From positions 10,204,001 to 10,268,000 of the forward strand of contig NC_089731.1 of the NCBI RefSeq assembly GCF_035083965.1: DNA of 64,000 nt. Reading direction: 5' to 3'. Each line of letters opens with the position of its first letter. Position 1 is the first letter of the stretch. The notes under the pieces were generated by a model, which saw nothing but the letters and a program-made list of their open reading frames with translations, did not search any database and had not been told where the DNA came from. A program made the position numbers and the translations under genes. Source of the DNA: Branchiostoma lanceolatum. Lineage: Eukaryota; Chordata; Leptocardii; Amphioxiformes; Branchiostomatidae. This document shows positions 33,177-45,482 of the stretch, in pieces.

Positions 33177-36100
33177 ACCTGTTCCTCAATGCTGACACAA
33201 CTGTGCCATACAGATGTGCACGTTTACTGGACTACTTTACAGCCTACTTTAGCCCGCTTTCCTACCCAACGTTCTGCTCCAAAAAGCACCAGACCACGAG
33301 TAAACACCGTGAGAACCAAACCGTCCACTAGCTGACACGGGCCTTCAGCTATTTGCCCCCGGCAGTTCAGCTGGTGGGTACAATATATGACGACCAAAGC
33401 TTGCTTCATCCCAGTTGACAAATCTATGAAGGGACGGTTCAGTAACTGTTGGTTTGTTGCGTGAGCTATAATGGAAAATGGACAAACTGCCGTAATAACA
33501 ATTAAAGGTCCTCGACCTCATACCTTCGCCAAGCAATGTTGTCCCATTACAATGCAAAGAACATCTTACCAGCATGATTTATTTGAATTCATGAAGGATA
33601 CGCCATCAATAATCACGAAGGTATTATATAGTTAGTTGTCTAATTAATTATGCAAATTACTTCCTGATTTGTATTTTTCCTATCTACTGATGTCATTTCC
33701 AACCAAGTTACATTTGTACTTAATATGGAGTATGTCATCTAGCACAATTGAAATACAACTTTTAAAGAAAATTTAAGTCCTAATTTGCATAATTTACACA
33801 CCATTACGTTGTTTTTCTACAGTTACAAAAATGTACCTACAGGTCAAAAGTCATGAAAATTCATTGAACCCTTGATTTATCCTGTTTCAAAGTATGCAAC
33901 TGAAACGCCCCTGCATGTCCAAAGAGAGCTGCTAGAGGGCCTAAACTTATGTCACTTCTTCACGACCACAACAGCTATCTTCCATCAAAAACTTGCAAAT
34001 GTAACCATAGCTTGCCTAAGCCTTATTTGGTATGTAACTGAAAAGTATATGTAGGACAGAGGGAGTCTGAAGATCGATATCTTCCTCGCACCACTGCATC
34101 TATGTTTCTGAACAGTCCCTAACTCTTTAACGCAAGAGCTAATAACCTGAAAGGACACTGATCCACTTTTATCTGACACCTTTAAATTTGGAAGGGCGTG
34201 AAGCGGAAAGCATGGATTCGAGGAAAAGCATTACCATATTTTACTGTGACGTCGCGTTTGACTATACAAAGAAATGTTTTTGATAGATGGCTAGGGCGCT
34301 TAGGACTACATGAAACGTCTTGAAAAATAATAACCGTTGCAGTATGCGATAAAGAATCCGTTTTGAATCAGAGGGGGTGGTTATGTGGGTCATGGGTCAT
34401 CTACAAAACTTCATGGAAAAGTTCTGCACTGTTTCCTGTCTCCGAAACAGGTGCATTAGGAAACGGCTGCAGGTAGTGTTTGCTAGGCTCGTGCTGGAGT
34501 ATTTTTCCATTCAACATATCTGAGAAGAGGTGGTTAATCAAGAGAATTTCTAACCGGTGAACTACAGTGTATAGTCCCTTCCTTCATAGTGATAATACGG
34601 GATAAGTAGTTGATATGCCATCTGATTCGGCTAGACCCTAGCCTTGAACCACCAAACTGACGCAGCTAAAGTCTCCCTGGTAACCCAGTAGGACACTAGC
34701 TGCTCTACACACAGCCATGAAGGCCGGGAAAATCAGACTGGTTGTTTAAGCTGGACAGTAGTTTGTAATAAGTTTTTGTTTTGTTGCTATCTCCACTCAA
34801 TTGCTAATAACTTATCGATGCATGGTGCCTACATGAGTCTGCGTTCGAGATAATCGTTTCCTTATCCTTCGACGCCTCCATAACCAATTACGCCAGGAAC
34901 TGTTTTCATGAGAAAATATCAGCTGGTGGCGAGAGAGTTATCCTGTGTATCCTGAACTTTGATGAAGCACTGGAACCCGCCCCCCTCCCCCCACACGTGC
35001 CATGCCCACTGTGCCTCCCTCCAAGATTAAACTCTATATTTGTGCTTTATGTGACCAAAGATTGTTGTGGCAGAGTTAGAGTCAGAGTGACTAGTGTGAT
35101 GTACGTTAGATTAGGATGGTCACAGCTGTTTGTGACCGAAGCTAGGGCTTATATTGGCTTAAAGCCGCACAAGGCCGATGTCACAGATGACCTTGCCGGT
35201 ACTCTATTAGCCTTTATTAATGTCAAGGGACATGGCACTACTGATATGTCGGACAGAAATGTTTCAGATACTTCACCGTGCATGTGGCAACCGCAGTGGA
35301 AAAGTCAGGAGTTTATATTTCCACAAGGAAACTTTGAAAATAATCATAATCGATTGGAGAAATCACATTTCCCAATTAAGACAGAGGTACTAAGATAGAA
35401 AAAAGAAGATTCGAATTTGAAGAAATGACAAGAAAGGATGAACAGTTGCAATCAAATTAAGGAAAAAGACGTTTTCCGAAAGAAAGGTTTAGCAACTATT
35501 GAACCAACCTTTATACACCCATACATGGTCATTTCTGATCTGTCCCTTGAGTATTATCCAAACAACACTTCTAAAATATTGATGTAATTCTTCTCGTGGG
35601 TCAAAACGTTACTTCTTTATAGTGAAGGTGCAATAGCGTTCATAAAATTGGGAAGTCAATCACGCAATTGCTCCCATAGGAAGTACAGCTGGGGTTATGA
35701 TTATTTTAGAAACCAAAGAATTATTATTATTATTAGCCTTGACGATGACGGTCACTAACGTTACGTGAAGGTGCGTTATGCTCAGTGACTCCAAAATCAA
35801 CAACTTGACCGCAGTATGTTAACAACTCCATCGTGAGCTGTTTCACAGTCACTGGTCTTCGTAGAGCGTGAAGAATCTTGGGTTTGCAGGACGTGACGAC
35901 TGAAGACCCCTTGTGGTATGTAGCCCAAATTGAGAGCACTAATTCCCTATTAGTATTAGCACCGAGGAGCGATATACAAACGACTGACAGTATGTAACAC
36001 GTGTAAACACAATGCGGTTTGTAGAGACAGTAGAAATGTGAACTCTTTTCTAGATCTCCGTAGTCAAATATGCACGCGACACGACAAAAAGGGGGAAATG

Positions 36101-39100
36101 TAGTTTCGGTAGCAAAATCGTAACTGCCGCGCATATTTTGACACAGAAAGATCTTCATATGTATTTACGGTAAACGATACTATTTTTGCAGTTTGAATTA
36201 ATAGGGTCGCTATAGAAAGGAGTGCAGTGATGGAGTCAAGGTGTAATACAAATATGTCCCTCAACCCCCAACCCCGGCCTCTGGGTGCCAAAATCATCGC
36301 TAGTTTATATAGTGCCAACTGTCGTATGGGACAAACCTAATATGTCCATCCCGTTAAGATACGGACTGTTCTTGTAAGCCCCGTATCTCATGTCACATCT
36401 TGGAACGTCTGGAATGTCATCATCCGAAGTTCACATACAAGGTCACGGGAGGGTTACAGCGAGGGCAAATGGAAGCTGAAAATTGTGTATCTACTACGCT
36501 TGGCAAGGTACGACAGGGAAAATGAAAAGTTTTCAAAGCATGAATTTGTGCAGGTGTATCTAATTTTTCCCGTTTCAAACTGTATGCACACAAGTTGATT
36601 TAAATTCCCTCTCAATAGACTCCACTTCTTACTAGTGGTTCACCCCTAATGACATACATCTAGGAGGACTTTTAAGTGGTATTTTAACTTACTACAAAGA
36701 GGCTTTTCATTGCTCGAGATTGCAAAATCTTGTTAAATTTTCATATACTACTACTTGATATAGCCGTGCTAATGACTTAGTCTTAAAAACAATATCTGCG
36801 GTGTGTCAGAAGGCTTTTGGGCTTCGGCCTCATCAACTGTCCTGACGTAATTGGATTCTTGGTTATAATTAGTCCCTTTCAAATGTGATCACCAGAATAG
36901 CCCAGTACAAGTAAATGATAACCGTGCTCATATCTGGATTGTGGCCATTTGTATAGATAAGCTATTGGAACGTGTATTTGATAACCGTCCTAGCGTATTT
37001 CACTTTTATCAAAAATCCTCGGTTTTGAATTTTTACTTCAAGTTTTATAAAATGCGCAGAGATATGACGTTGGGATCATATTCACGTTGTACACGTAATG
37101 TTACAGTGCTGCAGCGCCTTCTATCGACTTGACGTAGAATTTTTTTTCCAAAATGTTGGTCTTGCCCCCCACGTCGACGTCGATTGATCTATGAATTTCT
37201 AAACCAAGTTCCTCTTGTATCTAATAAGCCCATTCACGGTTCCAACTACGCATGTGCAGTGTCAAAGGTGAAGACCCATGACTTGTAAACAGTTCTCGTC
37301 TCCACATTGTCTAGACTTGCATAACAACGCCCCGACGGGTTTTGTTTACGGCTCATGGGACTTTACCTTTGACACTGCACATGGGTAGTCGGAACCGTGA
37401 ATGGGCTTATTAAAGAATAGCTATCAATGATCATGTTGTATGCTCACTCAGTTTTCATCGTGTTAGTAAGCAGGAGAAAGCATGTATGGCAACTTGGTCG
37501 TATGCGGATGTTACAGTTTTGTATCCGACGTCGTTCAGGTAATAAAGCCAGCACACATGTTTGTGAAAAAATTACCCTTATCTACCTTCCATGGTTCCAT
37601 GTGTTCACCCATGAGTGATGAGTTCAACTTACCTTTGTTGTGAGAACGCCATGAGATTTTTTAAGCCGCTGGAACCAGTACGAACCGCCGATTGAGATCT
37701 CAGGCGTCTGCAGCAGAGGAATGTCTAAAACTGGAAACCTGTCAGAACACATTTTCAGACGACACCTGCACTCCCATTTGGCGCCAAAAATATACGGTTT
37801 TATAATTCTATCAGCGCCCTGTTAGAGTACTGTAATAAGGCCTTGTTGATTTGATTATATCAATGACATCCTCTGGGAACCCCAAAACTGGTGTAAGCGT
37901 GCGAATAAAAAAAGTTTGCCAACAAAATGCCTTCAATATGAAATCTAAGTACTAGTAGTCGGGAAGGTTGATGACAAAACACACGGAGTATGGTCTACCG
38001 AATAATAGATTCTTCTTTCTTTTCTTTCACACCTTCTTCCTTGACTTTCAGCGCGGATGTCATCCATATAATCAAATCATCATGGCCTAACTAAAAGTAG
38101 AACACTCAAAATCCACGTAGTCTTTGGGCGTCACAGTCTTGACATATAGTGTTCATAAAATTGAGTTCATCATCATCATCATAAAATCTAGTTAATCTTC
38201 ACACATATAACGTTACACGCGCGCGACAGGCAGACAGACACACACGCACGACCGATGGTATACGGTACACATCGGACTGATTCTGATTCTACGAAGTGGA
38301 GCTATATGGAGTTGTATTTTACAGTTGCATTTTCGAGATCACCACTAGGGGTCGCTCATAAGCAATGTCAATTGTCATGCAACAGACACCAACAAAATCT
38401 CAAATGCTAGAGCTTGTCTCAGCAAGGTTATATAACCTCCTTGATCTCGATCAGTCATAAAGTCTTTACATTCAAAACAGTTAAAGTGTTCAACCTTTGT
38501 GATGGTGGGTAATTAAAAGTTATCTATGTCGTCTGCGATCATCATGTAAAAGTGACGAAGATAAAGATTAATGCATCATTTTACTGTATAGCGACAAAAG
38601 GCAAGATGGATATACTACAAAATTAAAGCTATACTAAACTTGTCAATGATAAAAAGCGAGATTTAGATTCAAAAGCCGATATGTTATACCTTGTAAGATT
38701 TAGATCAAACACTTTTGGGCGGGGGTACGGATACTTTTGTACGGGGGTACAGAGTCGGTTAATCAATCATTAAACCTAATATGTCAATCAGTCGTTGCAG
38801 TTCTTAGACTACACAATTAGTTCACTGTTTACATAATTTCCAAGTTTGTTTTTGTTTATATTCTCGTACTATATAATTTCAGCCAGGTGAAAAAGTACAT
38901 GAAGGCAATAGCATGTGCAAAATTGTATGAAAGAAGGCTACCTTTAGTGGGGAGAAGGTTTATGTACCTAACCTACACATCACCGATAAGACGATAAAAA
39001 AACAACTCTTAATGTCAACACGGCTGTCTTGTGTTAAACAAATGTCTAGTACATGGCTACCTGGTTAATAAGTTGTGGACTGACAAAGTTCAACAACCAT

Positions 39101-40085
39101 ATGCCAACGGTTTTTACTTTGCTGTCACATGCAGGTCAAAGGTTACTAACTGTAAAACACAGACAACCAATCAGAATATGCCACCGAAGTTCACACTGAG
39201 CTTTTATTTTCCATCAAGAAAACTCGAAAAACACTGTTCTGCAACGGAACTCTGTGATTGACAAGCTGAACAAGTTAGCTTTAGGTTCTGGGATGCTCCA
39301 TTTCAAAGTGTGGGGAGTGGTAGAACATATTTTAGGTGAAAGGAACAGAAGCTGAAAATGTAAAACTGGAAAAATTAAGTACAATGTACAATAAACAGAA
39401 AGAAGAGTTGAAGAAAGCCATGGAGTCATTTAAAAGGTTTTGTAGACAGATTTACTACTGGCTGAACATACACATTCAGTGGACACTGTGTAACATAGCA
39501 AATTGTGCCACATAGCATAAGACAAAAAACACATAACTACCTAACACTAACATTGGTTTCTTCAAAGCCCTTAAAAAACAACTACAACTAGTAGTAACAT
39601 CTAAGATTTCAAACCTTTAGCTCTTGAAAACTCTATGAAACACAGCATAGTAACTGAAAAGTATGCACTTCTTGTTTCCTAGCACAACATTTCCTACCAC
39701 AATAGTTTTAGTGTGCCTATGCACACACTAAATTTGGCAGACTATACCACAAAACAATCTGAATTAAGTTGACACAGCTGAAAGTTTAAGACCTTCTGTA
39801 TATAACAGAAGCATTCTATAAGCATATGAAACTTGAGTTAGAATGTTGAGCAGCTAGCTTTCTCGAGTTTCTCATTCTAGAATGCATAATCAGTACCAAG
39901 TTGTCATTAGCACACACTCAAATTAACATTTACAACATTGTCAGTGATGATTTGCTACCTCTACTAGTAGTTGTACATAGTTCAACTTGCTTGATTTTCT
40001 GATAACAAAGAAGAAAAATAGAAATAGACCAAATACAGAGAATGAAGTTGGTGTGGCTTTAGAGCTGGCACCTTGCATGGCAGCA
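33177..40085. other. Gene-free stretch
   Basis: No exon chain, conserved protein or RNA gene was recognised on either strand. Open frames present (for example 34997-35398 plus, 35733-36158 minus) have no domain resemblance. The only clear element is the MITE at 37222-37412; short ATT and ATC microsatellite runs occur near 35715 and 38170. Confidence 0.5.
37222..37412. mobile_element. MITE with ~45-bp terminal inverted repeats
   Basis: Starts TAATAAGCCCATTCACGGTT and ends with its near-exact reverse complement; arms match through GTGCAGTGTCAAAGGT with few differences. About 191 bp. A TA at each end is consistent with a mariner-type TA target duplication. No coding capacity. Confidence 0.8.
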
Positions 40086-42429
40086 TCACACAGTGAAGGA
40101 CAAAGTAAGAGCACACAGCAGGGAGAACAGCGATGCAACCAGCACCTGTCCCGCGCCGATCTGTCCGGCGGGGTTCAGCAGGTTGCACACGTCCTCGTCG
40201 TCCAAGTCGAAACGGTTGACGGTCTCCAACTGCTGGTCCCTCAGCTTTGGGGGCGCTGCGCACACCACGTTGTTGACGTCCAGGAGGTCAGGGTTCATGA
40301 CAGGTTCATCCATCCAGTCGCGCAGCCACGACAGCCGACAGTCGCAGATCCACGGGTTACCTGGAAAATCAACGCCTCTGTCAGAGCTGTTCAAATACTA
40401 GTAAACACCTATATCACAGAAACAATCGCCATGAAGCAAATCTAGCTGGCACATAGGGCAGCAAGTTTCCTTGCTGTTTCAGTAGCAGGTATCTTTTTAC
40501 AGGGAGGGGTCCCTAGCATGCTTGAGGCACCTCCTCCAACATGGGACCCCATTTTACGTCCCTTCCAAAAGACAGTGCAGCCCCAACTTAGATGCCGTTA
40601 CTCCGGGAATTGAACTGGGGTCTCCAAGTTACCAACTAATTGGAACAAAGCAAATATCAATGTTGGGAGGCTGCATCATTTTCTGACTTCCTGGCTATTC
40701 TAACATGCAGTCTTTTAAACAATTTGTGTGTCACAAAATAAAGGAAAACACATGAGAAGTTTTTACAACATGCCAATTGAGATACAGAAGTTCCTACAAA
40801 TCATTGTTGAAATCCTCAATGGAAAGAATTTTTGAAACAATGTTTGGAGTTAACAAACAAAACAATCAACAGCTATTGCATGTCTCCAAAGCTATTTTTA
40901 CACCAAAGGGCCCCTTAACAGTGACACATCCAGGTAAACTAGTTCCTTACCTGATAGTGTGACCAGAGCCAGGCGGTTCAGGTTCTCCAGGGCAGCCTTG
41001 GGCAGACGAGAGATGTTGTTGTTGGACAAGTCCAGACGCTGGAAAAGAAAAGGACAACATTGTCATCGCAGAGGACTGTTGCTCCTGTTTGTGTTCATCT
41101 GATTTTCATAATTCCAACAGCAGTCTGCACTTTCTTTCTTTCTTTTTTTCAACTGTAAATGATTAGATTTTTGTTTGCCAAGCTTCTTTATCACAAAATT
41201 AGATTTTGCTCTGTTGTTTCCAATTTATATACAAGTATTGTATCTTTTGATAAACATGTAGCAGAGTGAATTACCTGACAATTAAGTTCACAATCATGTA
41301 CATTTGAGGTTTAAGGCTTTAGGGTTTTCCCCACTTTTCTGCGCACAGAATGACCATTCTGTGTGCAGAATGACCATTCTTTGAATTCAGCAAACAAATA
41401 CAGGCCTCATGGCAGCCCTGAGGCTGAATTAACAGGCTCGTTTACAATTAAGACATCATTAACTTCTTTGCCAGTCAACCTTAATGCAATTCTTAAACCC
41501 AGAACTTACAAACTAAAAGGACTACAGGTCATATCTTGCAACATCCTTGACTAACCTGTAACTGTACAAAGTCTCGGAAGGTTTCCTCATGCAGGGTGGT
41601 GAGCTTGGGACAGTCCCTGATCTCCAGCCGCTCCAGGTTCCTGTTGACCCCCCGCAGAGCGTACGCCTCCACCTCCACCAGGTTGGGCTGCCCGCTCAGT
41701 GAGATGTTCAGGACGGAGGTCAGCCCCACGAAGCTGTCGTTGCCGACGTTCATGATGTCGTTGTTGTTGAGGTGGAGTTCGATGAGGGTGTCCAGACTGC
41801 GGATGGCCTGCGACGGGATGCTGGTGACGAAGTTGTCGTGCAGGTACAGCTTCTGAAGTGTGGCCAGGCCCTGGAACACCGTTGTCGGCAGGTTCACCAT
41901 ACGGTTGGCGTTCAACTTCAGATCCCTCACGCGTTCCAGGCCGCTGAACGGCGAGCCTGTGACGGTTGCGATCTGGTTATCGTCAAGGTGCAGCTCCTCT
42001 AGTGACACCATGTTTGAGAACATCCCATCGGTCAGGGCTGTCAACCTGTTTTCATTCAGCTTCAGGACCTTGACATCATCCAAGCCATTGAAGGCTCCGT
42101 CCGGTATGGTGGAGATCTGGTTTCCTGTCAGGATAAGCTGTTCCAGGGAGTTCAGGTTTTGGAAGGCGTTGGCGGTGAGTTCGGTGATGGCGTTGTTGCT
42201 GAGGTCGAGCGAGAACGTGTCGGCAGGGACGTCGGTAGGTAAGACGTCGAGGCCTTTTCCCTGGCAGTCAATTATTCTGTGATCGATGCCCGCCAGAGGT
42301 ACGATGGTGCATGTACAGGCACGCGGCCCATAATCATTGTCAGGACAGTCTCTACTCCCCGGTAACTGTGCCGAGGACAGCAGGAGAACAGCTGACAGAA
42401 CCAGGAGACGAAGCATGGTTGGTTTAATC
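40086..42429 (-). CDS. GPI-anchored leucine-rich-repeat protein, three coding exons
   Basis: Coding exons 42416-41556, 41038-40951 and 40360-40086 (407 aa). An acceptor just upstream (42430-42431) implies a 5' untranslated exon. Residues 1-16 are a signal peptide (MLRLLVLSAVLLLSSA). A cysteine-rich LRRNT (CPDNDYGPRACTC) follows, then about ten LRRs of 24-26 residues (pattern L..L.L..N.I..L....F..L), the tenth encoded alone by the 88-bp exon 2, then an LRRCT (NPWICDCRLSWLRDW ... VVCAAPP). The C terminus is hydrophobic (GQVLVASLFSLLCALTLSFTV) with no cytosolic residues, suggesting GPI attachment. The layout resembles lamprey VLRs and their amphioxus relatives, but also many other extracellular LRR proteins. 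Probably a cell-surface recognition or adhesion protein. Confidence 0.88.
40495..40645 (-). mobile_element. Candidate tRNA-derived SINE in LRR gene intron 2
   Basis: On the minus strand, TTAGTTGGTAACTTGGAGAC precedes a B-box-like AGTTCAATTCCCGG; the body includes GGCTGCACTGTC and GGAGGAGGTGCC. No target duplication found. Confidence 0.45.
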
Positions 42430-45400
42430 CTGTGGTAGAAAAATATAAGGCATTAGAACAAAAGCAAGCAGTATTGGATGGTTAAACAACATTATGAAAA
42501 CAGATTCCTGCAGAGTTCAGTTTTTGAAACAGGAAATTTGGGTTCCACGGAAGACTTAAGGATAGGCATTTAGTTGAGAAACCAGAGCTGAAATACAGCA
42601 TGAAGGCCCTACAGCACTTACGATGCAAATATATCCTTGTTCTGGATAATTCTTTAAAAGCTGGTTTGCCTTGAACTTCAATTTAACGGTATACAAAAGA
42701 AAGGGATGCCAAGTGTCTGAAGATAGCGTTGGTTTAAACGTACAATGGATAAACCCTATGACCCTGCTCTGTGCTATAATCATGACGTAAGGTACCTGGC
42801 ATTTGGCAAATAATTACACTGCTAGTAAATATATAACCAAGACGGTTATGTCTGTGCCGTTGTTGTGCAAGAATAATGTGGTATGAATTGAACAACAGGT
42901 GACTCGGCATACCACATGCCAAAACCTGATATGTACTGAAATGAAATATCCTATAAATGTAGTTGCATACTCATATATCATGTATAGAAAGTTATATGAC
43001 GATCATCAATCATTGGTTACATTTTACTTGCTTCTAGTAGGTGTGGTAAGGTAAAAAGTGAAGTTACTGGCAAATTCTTGACCCAAGTGGCCTTCTCATT
43101 TTCACATTTGATATCCTCAACCTTAAACTACAAAAGAGAAACCAGGTAGTGAATGAAATGCTAAAGGTAGTTCAAAATGGCTGGAACTGAATGGACTGTT
43201 TGCACTACATTAACCGCTTCAAAAACTGGCATACAATTTAGGCTGTAAAAGTATACTTCTAACATATCTATCATAAAGTCTGTCTGATGTAAAAGTTGTA
43301 AACCTGTGTCCTTAAACAAAAAGGGGAGTTAACCGTACCTAAAACACGTGAAGACGTTGCACAAAGTGTGGAGCTTGTCCGTTGAAGAGCCCGCCAGAAA
43401 CAGGTGTGGTAAAGGTGGGTGGATGGATGGGTGAACTTTATTCAAAATGGCTGGGGGTATTTGCTCCGTCCACATGCGCACATTGTCCCGCACACAGCAA
43501 ACATAGTAAATCACCAATGGCTGGGTCTGCAAACTGAATGGTGACAAACTCCACCAACGGCTCTAACGGACAGCATATTCCGTTAAAAATTGACCAAAGC
43601 ACAGACATTATGGGGAAATGTCAGGGAGATTAATTACACTTGTAGTACTTGAAAATTCTGTCCGCCTCCTTGATTTGACAAACTTTTTCACACAGCTTGT
43701 TGACAAACTAGTCAAACTGTCCCAAACAAGAGACTGAAAGATGTTTATGGCTTCCTCAAAATGAAAAAAAAAGTTTGTGGTGCAATACAATATGTTATAA
43801 AATCAATTGCAACTCAAACATCCCGAATTTACATTTTCTAAAAGTAGTTCTTCTTCCTTGTCCTGTTTCAGTCGGTGTACACTGTTGATGATATCATCTT
43901 GGAGATACTCCAACAGGATATCACATCACTTATGCAATTACAGTAGATTTAAAGTATTGGTAGAGCTTAAAATGAGATGCAGATCTCAAACAAAAGGATT
44001 GTATTTTTTCATTCCTCCCTGCCTTATTCCCTCTTCTTGTACATTACTGGTTCTGCACTGTCTCATTCTCCCATATTCAGAAGGATTAAACAGATAGAGA
44101 GCAAATGAGCTAACAACTAGACTAATACATGATGGCTGTAGGGCTCCAGCCTAATCTACACAGCTCGCACACTGGTTGAATATTAACTCAACCAGCCTGC
44201 CCTTTATGTGACCGTGCCTCATTATGAATGACCACACCTGACCCATGTTTTCAGTTGGATAGGATTTGATTGTCACATGTCTGAAATCAAATTGCACTCT
44301 GATTGGTTGATAAGAAATTTGAACTCTGCATCTGCAGGTATATTGGACAAAAATTTGGCAGACATTACAGCCTTATGTTTTTATATACAGTCTTCTCCTA
44401 TTGGCTAGAAAACTGTTAAAAATTTTGTACAGGACCAATGGGAAATTAGAATTACACAATCTTTGTCATAGATGAAATAAAATTTTAGCATGATAAATCT
44501 GAAAAATACAAAAGGAGTTTTAGGCTGATCACATAGTTGAAGGTAAATCTTAAAACCGCGAAAATGAAAAGGCCCCTTTTTCCATTGCTAACCTCTTGTC
44601 AATCTAATTCAATTAAGTAAATACTTCATCTTCATTTATGCTAATCTGCTAACATTAATACCACCTTTAATAGTCACCCCCCACCCCCTTTTTACAAATG
44701 GCTGCTTGTTCAATGACGTGGACAGTTTCCACCTGGACGTTTCAATGGGTATTGATCAGGCCATGAGAAGCAGTTCTTGGTGCGGCTGTCACCGTTTATT
44801 TGCCAACAGCTTTTACAGTGTGTTAATGATTGGCCAATGTTTTCCATCTGCTGCCAACAGCACACAGCATGAGTCATGGCGTACGATCCATGAGAGGTCA
44901 TGGCGTCCTTCACGGCGTCCTGTACACAATGGTACGAGGGCGTTCTTTACATGCTGACGGTACCGTGCACATTCATCGCCTCAAATAGTTCTCGTCAGCT
45001 GGCTGAGTTTTACTCGTGTCTTTCCCTTACATTTGACTCGGCAAAAAAACAAATTTATCTATTTACACAATGATTACTGTTCAGTGTACCCTGAATAACA
45101 GTGTTTAGGACCTAACTCTGTTTACTGGTGTTGTGGTGGTTATTGTAAATTTTAATTAGTACCACAGCAAATACAAAAAAGTCTTTAAAATCTATTTTTT
45201 TCTGGATGATTCACTACAGGTACAGTATCTTCCAGTTGATGTTTACTATCCTGAACTGTTCTATCCTGACACTGAGGCCTCCAACTTGTCCCACATTGGT
45301 GCTATTGCCACAGGTCTATATCATGATGGTTCAGTCCTTTAGGTCTCCCTTTACTACTTAGCTTGGAATCATTCCATTTTTTAGTTCCACATTAATTCTA

Positions 45401-45482
45401 ATGGAATAGTCCCATCCTCGACAGGCCAGCTTTTCTTAGAATCATGGAATCTTGGAACCACAGTACGAAGCATCCCCAACCC
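42430..45482. other. Intergenic, no gene recognised
   Basis: Contains at least the 5' untranslated exon of the LRR gene (not located). A stretch at 43395-43460, read on the minus strand, ends AATAAAGTTCACCC plus ATCC repeats and may be a LINE or SINE tail. No coding exon was found. Confidence 0.4.

Noticed and set aside
34997-35398. 133-codon frame
   Set aside because: No recognisable family; composition looks like non-coding DNA.
40086-42416. Calling the LRR gene a true rearranging variable lymphocyte receptor
   Set aside because: The gene is complete in germ-line form with continuous LRRs and no incomplete cassette structure or flanking LRR cassettes visible.
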